From an uncultured Reyranella sp. (GTDB lineage: Bacteria > Pseudomonadota > Alphaproteobacteria > Reyranellales > Reyranellaceae), in the NCBI RefSeq assembly GCF_945957355.1, contig NZ_CAMFKM010000003.1:372001-436000 (forward strand): a stretch of 64,000 nt of DNA. Reading direction: 5' to 3'. The translations under genes were made by a program, and so were the position numbers. The notes beneath the pieces were generated by a model. That model was not told the DNA's origin, searched no databases, and saw nothing but the letters and a program-made list of their open reading frames with translations. This document shows positions 19,932-27,915 of this stretch, one piece after another. The first letter of the stretch is position 1; each line of letters begins with the position of its first letter.

Positions 19932-20699
19932 TCAGTCGACGCCCTCGGCCCAGGGGGCCCAGAGATGCGCCAGCAACACGACGGCGCCGTAAAGCACGAG
20001 GCCCACGACGGAAATCCAGACCAGGGCTGCGAACGCCACGGAGGTGTTCATGCTGCTCTGGGTGGTGACGATGACGTATCCCAGGCCGCGCTGGGAGGCG
20101 ACGAACTCGCCGACGATCGCGCCCACCACGGCGGCGGTCGCCGTGATCTTCAGCGCGCTCAGGATGTAGGGGAGCGCGTTGGGGATGCGGATCTTGACGA
20201 AGATCTTCCATTTCGGCGCGTTGAAGACACGCCCGAGGTCGAGCATGTCCGGCTCGACCTGGGACAGGCCGACGGCGGTGTTGATCACCACCGGGAAGAA
20301 GCCGATGAGCGCGCCCATCAGCATGTTGGGGAAGATGCCGTAGCCCATCCAGATCAGGAACAACGGCGCGATCGCGACCTTGGGCAGCGTGTTCACGAAC
20401 ACGAGGAAGGGAACGAGTGCGTTGGCGAGCACGGGCGACCAGGCGATGGCCACGCCCAGCGCCACGCCGACCACGGCGGCCATCAGGAAGGCGCCGATGA
20501 TCTCGAGGGTGGTCGTCCAGAGATGGCCCGCCCAGGCCGTGTCGCCGTGCCAGAGTGCGTTCCAGACCGAGAGCGGGGCGGGAAGCAAATATTCGCGGAT
20601 GTTGCCGAAGGTGACGGCGGCCTGCCAACTCGCCAGCAGGAAGGCGAAGAGGGCGAGCGTGGGCCAGTAACGGTTGGCCAGGGTGCCGAATTTCGTCAT
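19932..20699 (-). CDS. ABC transporter permease (SsuC/TauC type)
   Basis: A 255-residue inner-membrane permease and first gene of the minus-strand transporter operon. It has about six membrane segments, and the EAA-type loop is KIFVKIRIPNALPYILSALKITATAAVVGAIVGEFVASQRGLGYVI, characteristic of the SsuC/TauC family (EFxxxxxGLG). ATG at 20699. Its upstream region is shared with the plus-strand operon beginning at 20808 and holds two inverted repeats that could regulate both directions. Confidence 0.92.
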   Translation of the reverse strand: MTKFGTLANRYWPTLALFAFLLASWQAAVTFGNIREYLLPAPLSVWNALWHGDTAWAGHLWTTTLEIIGAFLMAAVVGVALGVAIAWSPVLANALVPFLVFVNTLPKVAIAPLFLIWMGYGIFPNMLMGALIGFFPVVINTAVGLSQVEPDMLDLGRVFNAPKWKIFVKIRIPNALPYILSALKITATAAVVGAIVGEFVASQRGLGYVIVTTQSSMNTSVAFAALVWISVVGLVLYGAVVLLAHLWAPWAEGVD

Positions 20700-20707
20700 G
20701 CGCGCGC

Positions 20708-20729
20708 AGCGATGAAACTGTTCATCGCT
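20708..20729. promoter_or_regulatory. Perfect 9-bp inverted repeat, candidate operator 1
   Basis: AGCGATGAA, four bases (ACTG), then TTCATCGCT form a perfect palindrome only 8 bases upstream of the permease start. The shape (GATGAA-N4-TTCATC) is typical of sites for dimeric helix-turn-helix repressors such as GntR or LacI types. It lies in the 108-base gap between divergent operons. No regulator gene is adjacent in the window. Confidence 0.5.
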
Positions 20730-20732
20730 TTC

Positions 20733-20768
20733 GTCTCACTGATATCATGGGCCCCCATGAGATGAGAC
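20733..20768. promoter_or_regulatory. Second inverted repeat, candidate operator 2
   Basis: TCATGGG-CC-CCCATGA is a perfect 7-bp palindrome. It is flanked by GTCTCA on the left and TGAGAC on the right, which are also complementary but separated from the core by 6 and 2 bases respectively. Together they make a nested, slightly asymmetric palindrome ending about 40 bases before the GTG of the isomerase gene. It could be a second operator or a transcript hairpin. Confidence 0.42.
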
Positions 20769-20807
20769 TGGCGAACGCGCATTTGCCCGTCAAGGCGAGG
20801 TTCGTCT

Positions 20808-21626
20808 GTGAAGCTTTCCCTGTGCAACGAAGTCATCCGCGAGCTGCCGTTCGAGCGTCAATGCGCACTGGCCGCGGCGCTCGGCTATCAGGGGCTGGAA
20901 GTCGCGCCTTTCACCTTGGGCGACGACGCGTGGCGCATGCCAGCCACCAAGCGTGCTGCCGTCCGTCGGACCTGTGCCGACGCCGGCGTCGAGGTGAGCG
21001 GTCTTCACTGGCTGCTGGCGGCGCCGGCCGGGCTTTCGATTGCGACTGACGATCGGGCCGTGTGGCAACGCAGCCTCGACGTGATGTTGTCATCCATCGA
21101 ACTGTGCGCCGAGCTGGGCGGTGCCTATCTCGTACATGGCTCGCCGGGTCAGCGGCGCATCGCCGGTCCGGATGACGCCAAGCGGGTCGAAGCAGCCTGG
21201 GCGGCTGCCGCGGCTGCCGCGGAAAAGGCCGGCGTGGTCTATTGTCTGGAGCCGCTCGCCCGGCCGGATTGCAACTTCGTCAATACGCTCGGCGAGGCGG
21301 AAGCCATCGTCCGCCGGATCGGCAGTCCGGCCTTCCGGCTGATGGTCGACACGCTGGCATCGAGCCTGGAAGAGCAAGAACCGGTCGCCAACGTCATCCG
21401 CCGCTGGATGCCGACCGGATTGATGGCCCATATCCAGTTCAACGACCGCAACAAGCGCGGACCGGGCGAGGGCACGGACAAGTTCGAGCCCGTGGTCGAG
21501 GCGCTGCACGACACCGGCTATGATGGCTGGGTCGCCATGGAGCCCTTCGTGTACGAGCCCGATGGCCCGACCTGCGCGGCGCGCATGATCGGCTATGTCC
21601 AAGGTCTGCTGGAGCAAACTGCATGA
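20808..21626 (+). CDS. Sugar phosphate isomerase/epimerase (TIM barrel)
   Basis: A 272-residue xylose-isomerase-like TIM-barrel protein from GTG 20808. It contains the AP-endonuclease-2/isomerase features GYQGLEVAPF near the N-terminus, YLVHGSPGQRR, a metal-ligand Glu in VYCLEPLARPDCNFVNT, a metal/substrate His in GLMAHIQFNDRNKRGPGEGTD, and Glu in WVAMEPFVYEPDG. It probably isomerises or epimerises a keto-sugar or hydroxy-acid with a divalent metal. It begins an operon coupled by overlaps: its stop overlaps the next ATG (ATGA). Confidence 0.86.
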   Translation: MKLSLCNEVIRELPFERQCALAAALGYQGLEVAPFTLGDDAWRMPATKRAAVRRTCADAGVEVSGLHWLLAAPAGLSIATDDRAVWQRSLDVMLSSIELCAELGGAYLVHGSPGQRRIAGPDDAKRVEAAWAAAAAAAEKAGVVYCLEPLARPDCNFVNTLGEAEAIVRRIGSPAFRLMVDTLASSLEEQEPVANVIRRWMPTGLMAHIQFNDRNKRGPGEGTDKFEPVVEALHDTGYDGWVAMEPFVYEPDGPTCAARMIGYVQGLLEQTA

Positions 21627-23068
21627 AAGTGAAGGTTGAGGCGGTCGACCGCTTCGAGCGCGACCATCGCCTGCGCCTGCCGTTCCGCTTCGGTGTCATC
21701 ACGGTGACGCAGGGCATCCAGGCGATCATCCGCGTGCGCATCGCGCTGGAGGATGGCCGCACCAGCGAAGGCGTCGCCGCCGAGGCGTTGGGGGCGAAGT
21801 GGTTCGAGAAGAGCCCGGAATTTTCCGACGCGCAGAATCTCGACCAGCTGCGTCAGGCGCTGCAGCTGGCCGTCGACCACTATTCGGCGCGCGGCTTCGA
21901 TACGCCGTTCGGGCTCTACGCCGGCAGCTATCGCCAGCAGATCGCGCGCGGCGCCGAACTCGGCCTCAATCCGCTGGTCGCCTCGTACGGGCCGGCCCTG
22001 CTCGACCGCGCGATCATCGATGCGCTCGGCAAGGCGACCGGCCAGTCCTTTGCGGAGATGATCGCGGCCAATGTGCCCGGCATCGCCGCGACCGATCTGA
22101 CTCCCGACATCGACGCGGGGCATTTGGCGGGATTCCTCCCGGGATTAAAGCCGCGACCCTCGATCGATCTGCGTCACACGGTGGGCCTCGTCGATCCGCT
22201 GACGAAGGCCGACCGGCCGGAGTCGGAGCGGGTGAACGACGGGTTGCCGGAAACGCTCGAAGAGGTCGTCTCCTATTATCGCGGCCGTTACTACAAGCTG
22301 AAGGTGGGCGGCGACATCAAGGCCGACCTCGACCGGCTGACGCGCATCGCCTCGGTGCTCGATTCCGGCGCCGGCGATTACAAGGTCACGTTCGACGGCA
22401 ACGAGCAGTATGACGATGTCGACGGCATCGTCGAACTCTGGCGCAAGGTCGAGGAGACGCCGGCGCTCGCCAAGATGGTCGCGGCGACACTGTTCATCGA
22501 GCAGCCGATCAAGCGCCAGGCGGCGCTCAGTCGGCCGGTGACGGCGCTGGCCAAATACCGTCCGGTCATCATTGACGAGTCCGACGGCGAGCTCTCGACC
22601 TTCCCTGAGGCGCTGAAGCTCGGCTATGCTGGTGTCTCGAGCAAGAACTGCAAGGGCTTCTACAAGTCGATCCTGAATGCCGCGCGCGTCGCCAGGCTCG
22701 GGCCGGGGTACTTCATGTCCGCCGAGGATCTGACCACGCAGCCCGGCGTCAGCGTCCAGCAGGACCTGGCCCTGGTCTCGCTGCTGGGCCTCACCCATGT
22801 CGAGCGCAACGCCCACCATTTCATCGATGGCATGTCGTCGGCCTCCGATGCCGAACAGAACGCCTTCGTGGCCGCGCATCCCGATCTCTACGAGCGGCAG
22901 CCGGGCAAGCCGGCGCGCCTGAAAGTCCGCGACGGCGCGCTGTCGCTGGGCTCGCTGGATTGCCCGGGCTTTGCGGTCGGCGTCGATCTCGACTTCGCTG
23001 CCCTGCGGTCGATGCCCGCCGCGCCGCGAGAACGCCTGGTCCCGGCCCATCCTGGAGGCAAGAAATGA
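21623..23068 (+). CDS. Enolase-superfamily protein (mandelate racemase/muconate cycloisomerase-like)
   Basis: A 481-residue enolase-superfamily enzyme, longer than the usual 370-400. Acid/base and metal residues are recognisable: YYKLKVGG (Lys225, Lys227), VTFDGNEQY (Asp258), LFIEQPIKR (Glu293), VIIDESDG (Asp318/Glu319), then the seventh-strand lysines in SSKNCKG (Lys341/Lys344). The K-x-K ... D-E-D/E ... K arrangement is closest to the muconate-lactonising subgroup, which abstracts a proton alpha to a carboxylate. The N-terminal capping domain carries an insert (about residues 150-215). The substrate is unknown. Flanked by coupled isomerase and SDR genes. Confidence 0.84.
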   Translation: MKVKVEAVDRFERDHRLRLPFRFGVITVTQGIQAIIRVRIALEDGRTSEGVAAEALGAKWFEKSPEFSDAQNLDQLRQALQLAVDHYSARGFDTPFGLYAGSYRQQIARGAELGLNPLVASYGPALLDRAIIDALGKATGQSFAEMIAANVPGIAATDLTPDIDAGHLAGFLPGLKPRPSIDLRHTVGLVDPLTKADRPESERVNDGLPETLEEVVSYYRGRYYKLKVGGDIKADLDRLTRIASVLDSGAGDYKVTFDGNEQYDDVDGIVELWRKVEETPALAKMVAATLFIEQPIKRQAALSRPVTALAKYRPVIIDESDGELSTFPEALKLGYAGVSSKNCKGFYKSILNAARVARLGPGYFMSAEDLTTQPGVSVQQDLALVSLLGLTHVERNAHHFIDGMSSASDAEQNAFVAAHPDLYERQPGKPARLKVRDGALSLGSLDCPGFAVGVDLDFAALRSMPAAPRERLVPAHPGGKK

Positions 23069-24096
23069 GCGCCAATCTTCCAGCCCGCTTCGAGAGTGTC
23101 GAAGCGGTCGAGGACTTCATGACCGCCCCGTCCGCCGAGCTGGTGGCGGACCTTGCTGCGACGCCAGGCGACATCCTGGTGCTGGGTGTCGGGGGCAAGA
23201 TGGGCCCGACCCTGGCGCGCATGGCCAAGCGCGCGGCGCCGTCCAAACGCGTGATGGGCGTGGCGCGCTTCAGCGAGCCGGGTGTGAAGGGCGCTCTGGA
23301 GAAGGCCGGTGTCGAGCCGATCTCCGCGGACCTGCTGGATCGGGCTGCACTGGAAAGCCTTCCGAAAGCCGCCAACGTCGTGTTCATGGCGGGGCGCAAG
23401 TTCGGCGCCACGGGCGACGTTCCACTCACTTGGGCGATGAACGTGCAGGTGCCGGCGATGGTCGCCGAAGTCTTCAAGGAGTCGCGCATCGTCGCTTTCT
23501 CGACAGGATGCGTCTATCCGTTCGTGCCGGTCGACAGCGGCGGCGCCACGGAAGACGTCCCGCCGGTGCCGCCCTCCGGCGACTATGCGAATTCCTGCGT
23601 CGGGCGCGAGCGCATGTTCGAGTATTTTTCGGCGCGCCACGGCACGCCCGGCCGCCTGTTCCGACTCAACTACGCGATCGACATGCGCTACGGCGTGCTG
23701 CACGACGTCGGCCGCAAGGTGAGGGACGGCGAGCCGATCGACCTGTCAATGGGCCACGTGAACGTCATCTGGCAGGGCGACGCCAACTCGGTCGCGCTGC
23801 GCTGCCTGGCGCGCGCGACGACGCCCACGACACCGATCAACGTTACGGGACTGGAGACGATCGAGATCCGGAAACTCGCCGCCGAGTTCGGCAAGCTGCT
23901 GGGCAGGACGCCGACGCTCACCGGCAAGGAAGCGCCGACCGGCTGGCTGAACAATGCCAGCCGCATGGAGAAGGAATTCGGTCCGCCCAGCGTGCCGCTC
24001 TCCAAGATGATCGAGTGGACCACCGACTGGCTGCAGAGGGACATGGCCACGCTGAACAAGCCCACGCACTACGAGGTGCGCGATGGCAAGTACTGA
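23065..24096 (+). CDS. NAD-dependent epimerase/dehydratase family protein (atypical SDR)
   Basis: A 343-residue Rossmann-fold protein. ILVLGVGGKMGPTLARMAK (residues 37-55) is the dinucleotide-binding glycine motif. At the usual SDR YxxxK position the sequence is DYANSCVGRE. Tyr174 is present, but the lysine is replaced by Cys178. An upstream FSTGCVYPF segment corresponds to the Ser/Thr strand. The ATG at 23065 overlaps the previous stop. Placed between the enolase-superfamily enzyme and GNAT genes. It may oxidise or epimerise the sugar acid handled by the operon, with an altered catalytic residue. Confidence 0.85.
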   Translation: MSANLPARFESVEAVEDFMTAPSAELVADLAATPGDILVLGVGGKMGPTLARMAKRAAPSKRVMGVARFSEPGVKGALEKAGVEPISADLLDRAALESLPKAANVVFMAGRKFGATGDVPLTWAMNVQVPAMVAEVFKESRIVAFSTGCVYPFVPVDSGGATEDVPPVPPSGDYANSCVGRERMFEYFSARHGTPGRLFRLNYAIDMRYGVLHDVGRKVRDGEPIDLSMGHVNVIWQGDANSVALRCLARATTPTTPINVTGLETIEIRKLAAEFGKLLGRTPTLTGKEAPTGWLNNASRMEKEFGPPSVPLSKMIEWTTDWLQRDMATLNKPTHYEVRDGKY

Positions 24097-24952
24097 AGCG
24101 CTCGACGTCCGGCCGATCGATCCCGAACAGAGCGACGCGGTGTGGCCGCTGTCGATCGAGGCGGGCTGGAACCAGAACGTCGCCGACTGGCGCTTCATGC
24201 TGGGCGCCGGACGCGGCTTTGGCTGTGCGGCGCCGGACGGGACGTGGCAGGCGAGTTCCCTGATCCTGCCGCTCGGCCAGAAGCTGGCCTGGATCAGCAT
24301 GGTGCTGGTGACGAAGGAGCGCCGCCGCGGCGGCGTCGGGACCGGCCTGCTGAAGCGCTGCATCGATGAGGTGCGAGCCGCCGATGCGGTAGCGGGCCTC
24401 GATGCGACGGAGCAGGGGCGGCCGATCTACCTGTCTCTGGGATTCCGCGACCTCTACCCGATCGCGCGTTGGCACTTCGACGCCGTGAAAGGCGAGGCCG
24501 TTGCGCCGCCGGCCGGCATCACGGTCCGGCCAATCACCCCGGCCGATCTGCCGCGGCTCGCGATCTACGACCGGCCGCTGACCGGGATGGAGCGACCGTC
24601 GATCCTGATGCATCTCGCCTTGCGTCAGCCCGGCCGCGCCTGGCTGGCCGAAGACGCGGGCGGCAAGATCGTGGGCTTCGTGCTGGGCCGTGAAGGCCGC
24701 ACGGCGACGTCGCTCGGGCCCGTGGTCGCCGATCGCGAGTCCATCGCCCTGTCACTGATCTCGCGCGCGGCGGCTGCCGCTCCGGGGCCGTTCATCACCG
24801 ACGTGCCGGAGGCGCACCAGGCCGTCCGCGCCTGGCTCGAGGAGCAGGGCGCGACTTCGCCCCGCGGCTACATGCGGATGACGTTGGGCACAGCGAAGGG
24901 ACTGGACGATCCCTCGTATGTCTTCGCCCTCGCGGGTCCTGAATTGGGATAG
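24083..24952 (+). CDS. GNAT acetyltransferase with two GNAT-like domains
   Basis: A 289-residue protein. The N-terminal GNAT domain has the acetyl-CoA motif A in VLVTKERRRGGVGTGLL (about residues 73-90), followed by IYLSLGFRDLYPIARW. The C-terminal half (from about residue 135, ITVRPITPADLPRL) looks like the second GNAT domain seen in YitH-type proteins, with RAWLAEDAGGKIVGFVLGREG. Its start lies 14 bases inside the SDR gene, so translation is coupled. Acceptor unknown. Confidence 0.82.
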   Translation: MASTEALDVRPIDPEQSDAVWPLSIEAGWNQNVADWRFMLGAGRGFGCAAPDGTWQASSLILPLGQKLAWISMVLVTKERRRGGVGTGLLKRCIDEVRAADAVAGLDATEQGRPIYLSLGFRDLYPIARWHFDAVKGEAVAPPAGITVRPITPADLPRLAIYDRPLTGMERPSILMHLALRQPGRAWLAEDAGGKIVGFVLGREGRTATSLGPVVADRESIALSLISRAAAAAPGPFITDVPEAHQAVRAWLEEQGATSPRGYMRMTLGTAKGLDDPSYVFALAGPELG

Positions 24953-24961
24953 GATACAGGC

Positions 24962-26035
24962 ATGAGCACCGACAAGGCCCTCCACTGGCGCGATCTTCCG
25001 GCGCCGGTCCTGTCCCTGCTGCGGCAGGGTACCGTCATCCCCGCGCATCCGCTGGCGCTCGACACCGACCGAATCTTCGACAAGCAGTCGCAGCGCGCGC
25101 TCAGCCGCTACTACCTCGACGCCGGTTCCGGCGGGCTGGCCGTAGGGGTGCATTCCACCCAGTTCGCCATTCGCGAAGTCGGGCTCTATCGTCCCGTGCT
25201 CGAGCTTGCCATCGGGACGGCGCGCGACTGGACCGACCGGCCGCTGGTCATGATCGCGGGCGCGGTCGGCAGGACGGCGCAGGCGGTCGAGGAAGCGCGC
25301 ACGGCGCGGTCGCTCGGCTATCATGCAGTGTTGCTGTCGCTGGCGGCGCTGAAGGGCGCGAGCGAGGACGAGCTGATCGAGCATTGCGCGGCGGTCGCGA
25401 AGGAGATGCCGCTAATCGGCTTCTATCTGCAGACCGCCGTGGGAGGCATCAAGCTGTCGCGCGAATTCTGGACGCGCTTCGCGGCGATCGACAATGTCGT
25501 GGCCATCAAGGTGGCGCCGTTCAACCGCTATCGCACGCTCGACGTCTGCTTCGGTATCGCCGCCGCCCATGCCGAGGATCGCATCACGCTCTATACCGGC
25601 AACGACGACCATATCGTGGCCGACCTTGTGACGCCGATGGTCGTTCGCACCGGCAACCGCGAGGTGACGCTGCGGTTCCAGGGCGGACTCCTCGGTCACT
25701 GGAGCGTCTGGACACGCGGCGCGGTGAAGATGCTCGAAAGGCTGAAGCTCTCGGTCTCGAACGGTGCCATCGCGCCCGAGGTGCTGGCGCTCGATTCCTT
25801 CGTTACGGATTGCAACAGCGTGGTTTTCGACGTCGACCACGATTTCGCGGGCTGCATTCCGGGGTGCCACGAGATCCTGCGGCGGCAGGGGCTTCTGCAA
25901 TCGATCGAATGCCTGGACCCTCACGAAAAGCTGAGCCCCGGCCAGAGCGAGGGAATCGACCGGCTCTACGCGACCTACCCCGAGCTGCACGACGATGCCT
26001 TCGTGGCGGCGAACCTCGAGCGCTGGCGGAACTGA
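24962..26035 (+). CDS. Dihydrodipicolinate synthase/N-acetylneuraminate lyase family protein
   Basis: A 357-residue class I aldolase-type TIM barrel. The Schiff-base lysine is Lys183 in NVVAIKVAPF, and the conserved tyrosine is Tyr155 in LIGFYLQTA, where true DHDPS has YNxP. The N-terminal substrate-carboxylate motif is modified to GGLAVGVHSTQF. Longer than DapA (about 290), with a C-terminal addition. It is more likely a 2-keto-acid aldolase or dehydratase of the catabolic cluster than a lysine-biosynthetic enzyme. Starts 10 bases after the GNAT gene. Confidence 0.85.
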   Translation: MSTDKALHWRDLPAPVLSLLRQGTVIPAHPLALDTDRIFDKQSQRALSRYYLDAGSGGLAVGVHSTQFAIREVGLYRPVLELAIGTARDWTDRPLVMIAGAVGRTAQAVEEARTARSLGYHAVLLSLAALKGASEDELIEHCAAVAKEMPLIGFYLQTAVGGIKLSREFWTRFAAIDNVVAIKVAPFNRYRTLDVCFGIAAAHAEDRITLYTGNDDHIVADLVTPMVVRTGNREVTLRFQGGLLGHWSVWTRGAVKMLERLKLSVSNGAIAPEVLALDSFVTDCNSVVFDVDHDFAGCIPGCHEILRRQGLLQSIECLDPHEKLSPGQSEGIDRLYATYPELHDDAFVAANLERWRN

Positions 26036-26039
26036 GCCG

Positions 26040-27458
26040 TTGGACGATCTGTTCGCTTCCCATGACGCACTGGCCGTCGCGGAGCTGGTCCGCAGCCGGC
26101 AGATCGGCGCTCGGGAACTGCTCGACGTCACTCTCGCGCGGCTGCGCAAAGCCAACGGCCATCTGAACGCGATCACGGATTTCTACGAGGGCAACCTGCT
26201 CGAACGGTCCGTCTCGGCGGCGGGCGAGGGGCCGTTCCGCGGCATTCCCTTCGTCGTGAAGCAGCTGATGGCCGATTGCGCCGGTACGCCGACCACGGTC
26301 GGCTCGCGCTTCTTTGCCAGGGAACCGGTGGCGGCAAATGACAGTGCTGCGGTAGCCCGCATGCGCCGCGCCGGCCTGGTGATTGTCGGCCGCAGCAACA
26401 CCAGCGAGTTCGGCCTGGCGCCGACGACCGAGCCCGCCTTTGGCGGCGCGACGGTCAATCCGTGGCGTGCTGACCTGTCGCCGGGCGGCTCGTCCGGCGG
26501 TTCGGCTGCGGTGGTGGCGGCCCGGCTGCTGCCGATGGCGCATGCGACCGACGGCGGCGGCTCGATCCGCATTCCGGCCTCCCTGTGCGGGCTGTTCGGC
26601 CTGAAGCCCTCGCGCGGCCGCATCAGCCTCGCGCCGATCGGAGAGACCCTCGCCGGGGCTGGGGCACAGCTCAGCGTCTCGATCTCCGTGCGCGACAGCG
26701 CGGCACTGCTCGACGTACTGGCGGGCGGCGAACCCGGAGATCCCTATCGCGCGCCCGAGGCCGAAGGGTCGTTCCTCGACGCGACCAAGCGTACCCCGGG
26801 CAAGCTTCGCGTCGCCTTCGTCCGCAAGCCCGTCGGCTGGGAGTCGATGGACCCGGCGCTGGTCGCGGCCGTCGAGCGTACGGCGAAGCGGCTGGAAGCG
26901 CTCGGTCATCACGTCGAGGAGGCGACGCCGGATTATGATCCCGTGGCGACCGGCATGGCCTTCGGCACGGTGATGTGCGCCAACACCTTCACCAACATCC
27001 AGGTCCGCGCCAACGGCCGCGTGCCCGGGCCCGGCGATCTGGAACCGGTGACGCGGCTCTACGCGGAGCAGGGCGGCAAGGTGAGCGCCCACGACTATAT
27101 CCGCGCCGTCCAGACTTTCCATCGCACGGGACGGCAGCTCGGCGCCTTCTTCGAGAGGTTCGACATCCTCCTCTCGCCGACCATCGCGCGGCCGTCGTTG
27201 CCGCTGGGCACCGTGCGCATGGATGGCAGCCTTGAGCAGTACGAGGGGGGGCTCGCGCCGATGGTGGCCTTCACCTCTGTCTGCAATGCCGCAGGCGTGC
27301 CGGCCATGTCGGTGCCGCTGGAATGGACGGACGACGGTCTGCCCATCGGCATGCACTTCGTCGCCCGCTACGGCGCAGAGGCCACGCTGTTGTCACTGGC
27401 TGCGCAGCTCGAACAGGCGCATCCGTGGCGCGATCGGCGGCCTCCCGGAGTGAACTGA
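26040..27458 (+). CDS. Amidase (amidase-signature family)
   Basis: A 472-residue amidase-signature hydrolase. The catalytic Lys74 is in GIPFVVKQLMAD, the cis-Ser is within PGGSSGGSAA (about residue 152), and the nucleophile Ser175 is in DGGGSIRIPAS. The TTG at 26040 is taken as start because it lies 4 bases after the previous stop. The only upstream ATG (25995) is inside the aldolase gene, so the start is moderately uncertain. It would release ammonia or an amine from a carboxamide. Its place in this operon suggests an amide-containing substrate. Confidence 0.88.
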   Translation: MDDLFASHDALAVAELVRSRQIGARELLDVTLARLRKANGHLNAITDFYEGNLLERSVSAAGEGPFRGIPFVVKQLMADCAGTPTTVGSRFFAREPVAANDSAAVARMRRAGLVIVGRSNTSEFGLAPTTEPAFGGATVNPWRADLSPGGSSGGSAAVVAARLLPMAHATDGGGSIRIPASLCGLFGLKPSRGRISLAPIGETLAGAGAQLSVSISVRDSAALLDVLAGGEPGDPYRAPEAEGSFLDATKRTPGKLRVAFVRKPVGWESMDPALVAAVERTAKRLEALGHHVEEATPDYDPVATGMAFGTVMCANTFTNIQVRANGRVPGPGDLEPVTRLYAEQGGKVSAHDYIRAVQTFHRTGRQLGAFFERFDILLSPTIARPSLPLGTVRMDGSLEQYEGGLAPMVAFTSVCNAAGVPAMSVPLEWTDDGLPIGMHFVARYGAEATLLSLAAQLEQAHPWRDRRPPGVN

Positions 27459-27459
27459 C

Positions 27460-27897
27460 GTGACGGGCAATTTCTGGCGCATCGCGGTCGCGGGCTTCGT
27501 CGCCGGCGCGCTCAGCGTGCTGGTGTTCCATCAGTGGGGATTCTACGTCGCCGCTGAACTCGGCTTCGGGCGACCCAATCTCTACAGCATGCGGCCGGTC
27601 CCGCCGTGGGGCGCTCCCGCCATCGTCTCGCTCGCCTTCTGGGGCGGGCTGTGGGGGATGCTCGGCGCGTTCGTGGTCGGGCGCCTGCCCGGGATCCTGA
27701 GCGGGGCGCTGGGCTGGATCCTCTTCGCGATCACGCTGGTGCTGGCGGTGAACTGGTTCGTCGTCCTGCCGATCAAGGGCGCGCCGGTGGGCGGCGGCTG
27801 GCGCCTGCCGGGCGTGGTCGTGGTGCCCATCGTCTACGCACTCTGGGGCTTCGGGATGTGGCTGTTCTACGGTCTCATCCGCCGGCTGCTCAGGTAG
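27460..27897 (+). CDS. Hypothetical membrane protein, 145 residues
   Basis: A small protein from GTG 27460, just after the amidase stop. About four hydrophobic segments are visible (IAVAGFVAGALSVLVFHQWGFYV; APAIVSLAFWGGLWGMLGAFVV; LGWILFAITLVLAVNWFVVL; VVPIVYALWGFGMWLFYGLI), ending in a basic tail RRLLR. No function is recognised. Similar small four-helix proteins are common in alphaproteobacteria. Convergent with the selenoprotein-operon genes, with a 19-base gap. Confidence 0.72.
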   Translation: MTGNFWRIAVAGFVAGALSVLVFHQWGFYVAAELGFGRPNLYSMRPVPPWGAPAIVSLAFWGGLWGMLGAFVVGRLPGILSGALGWILFAITLVLAVNWFVVLPIKGAPVGGGWRLPGVVVVPIVYALWGFGMWLFYGLIRRLLR

Positions 27898-27915
27898 CCG
27901 GCTTGATGCCCCTCG

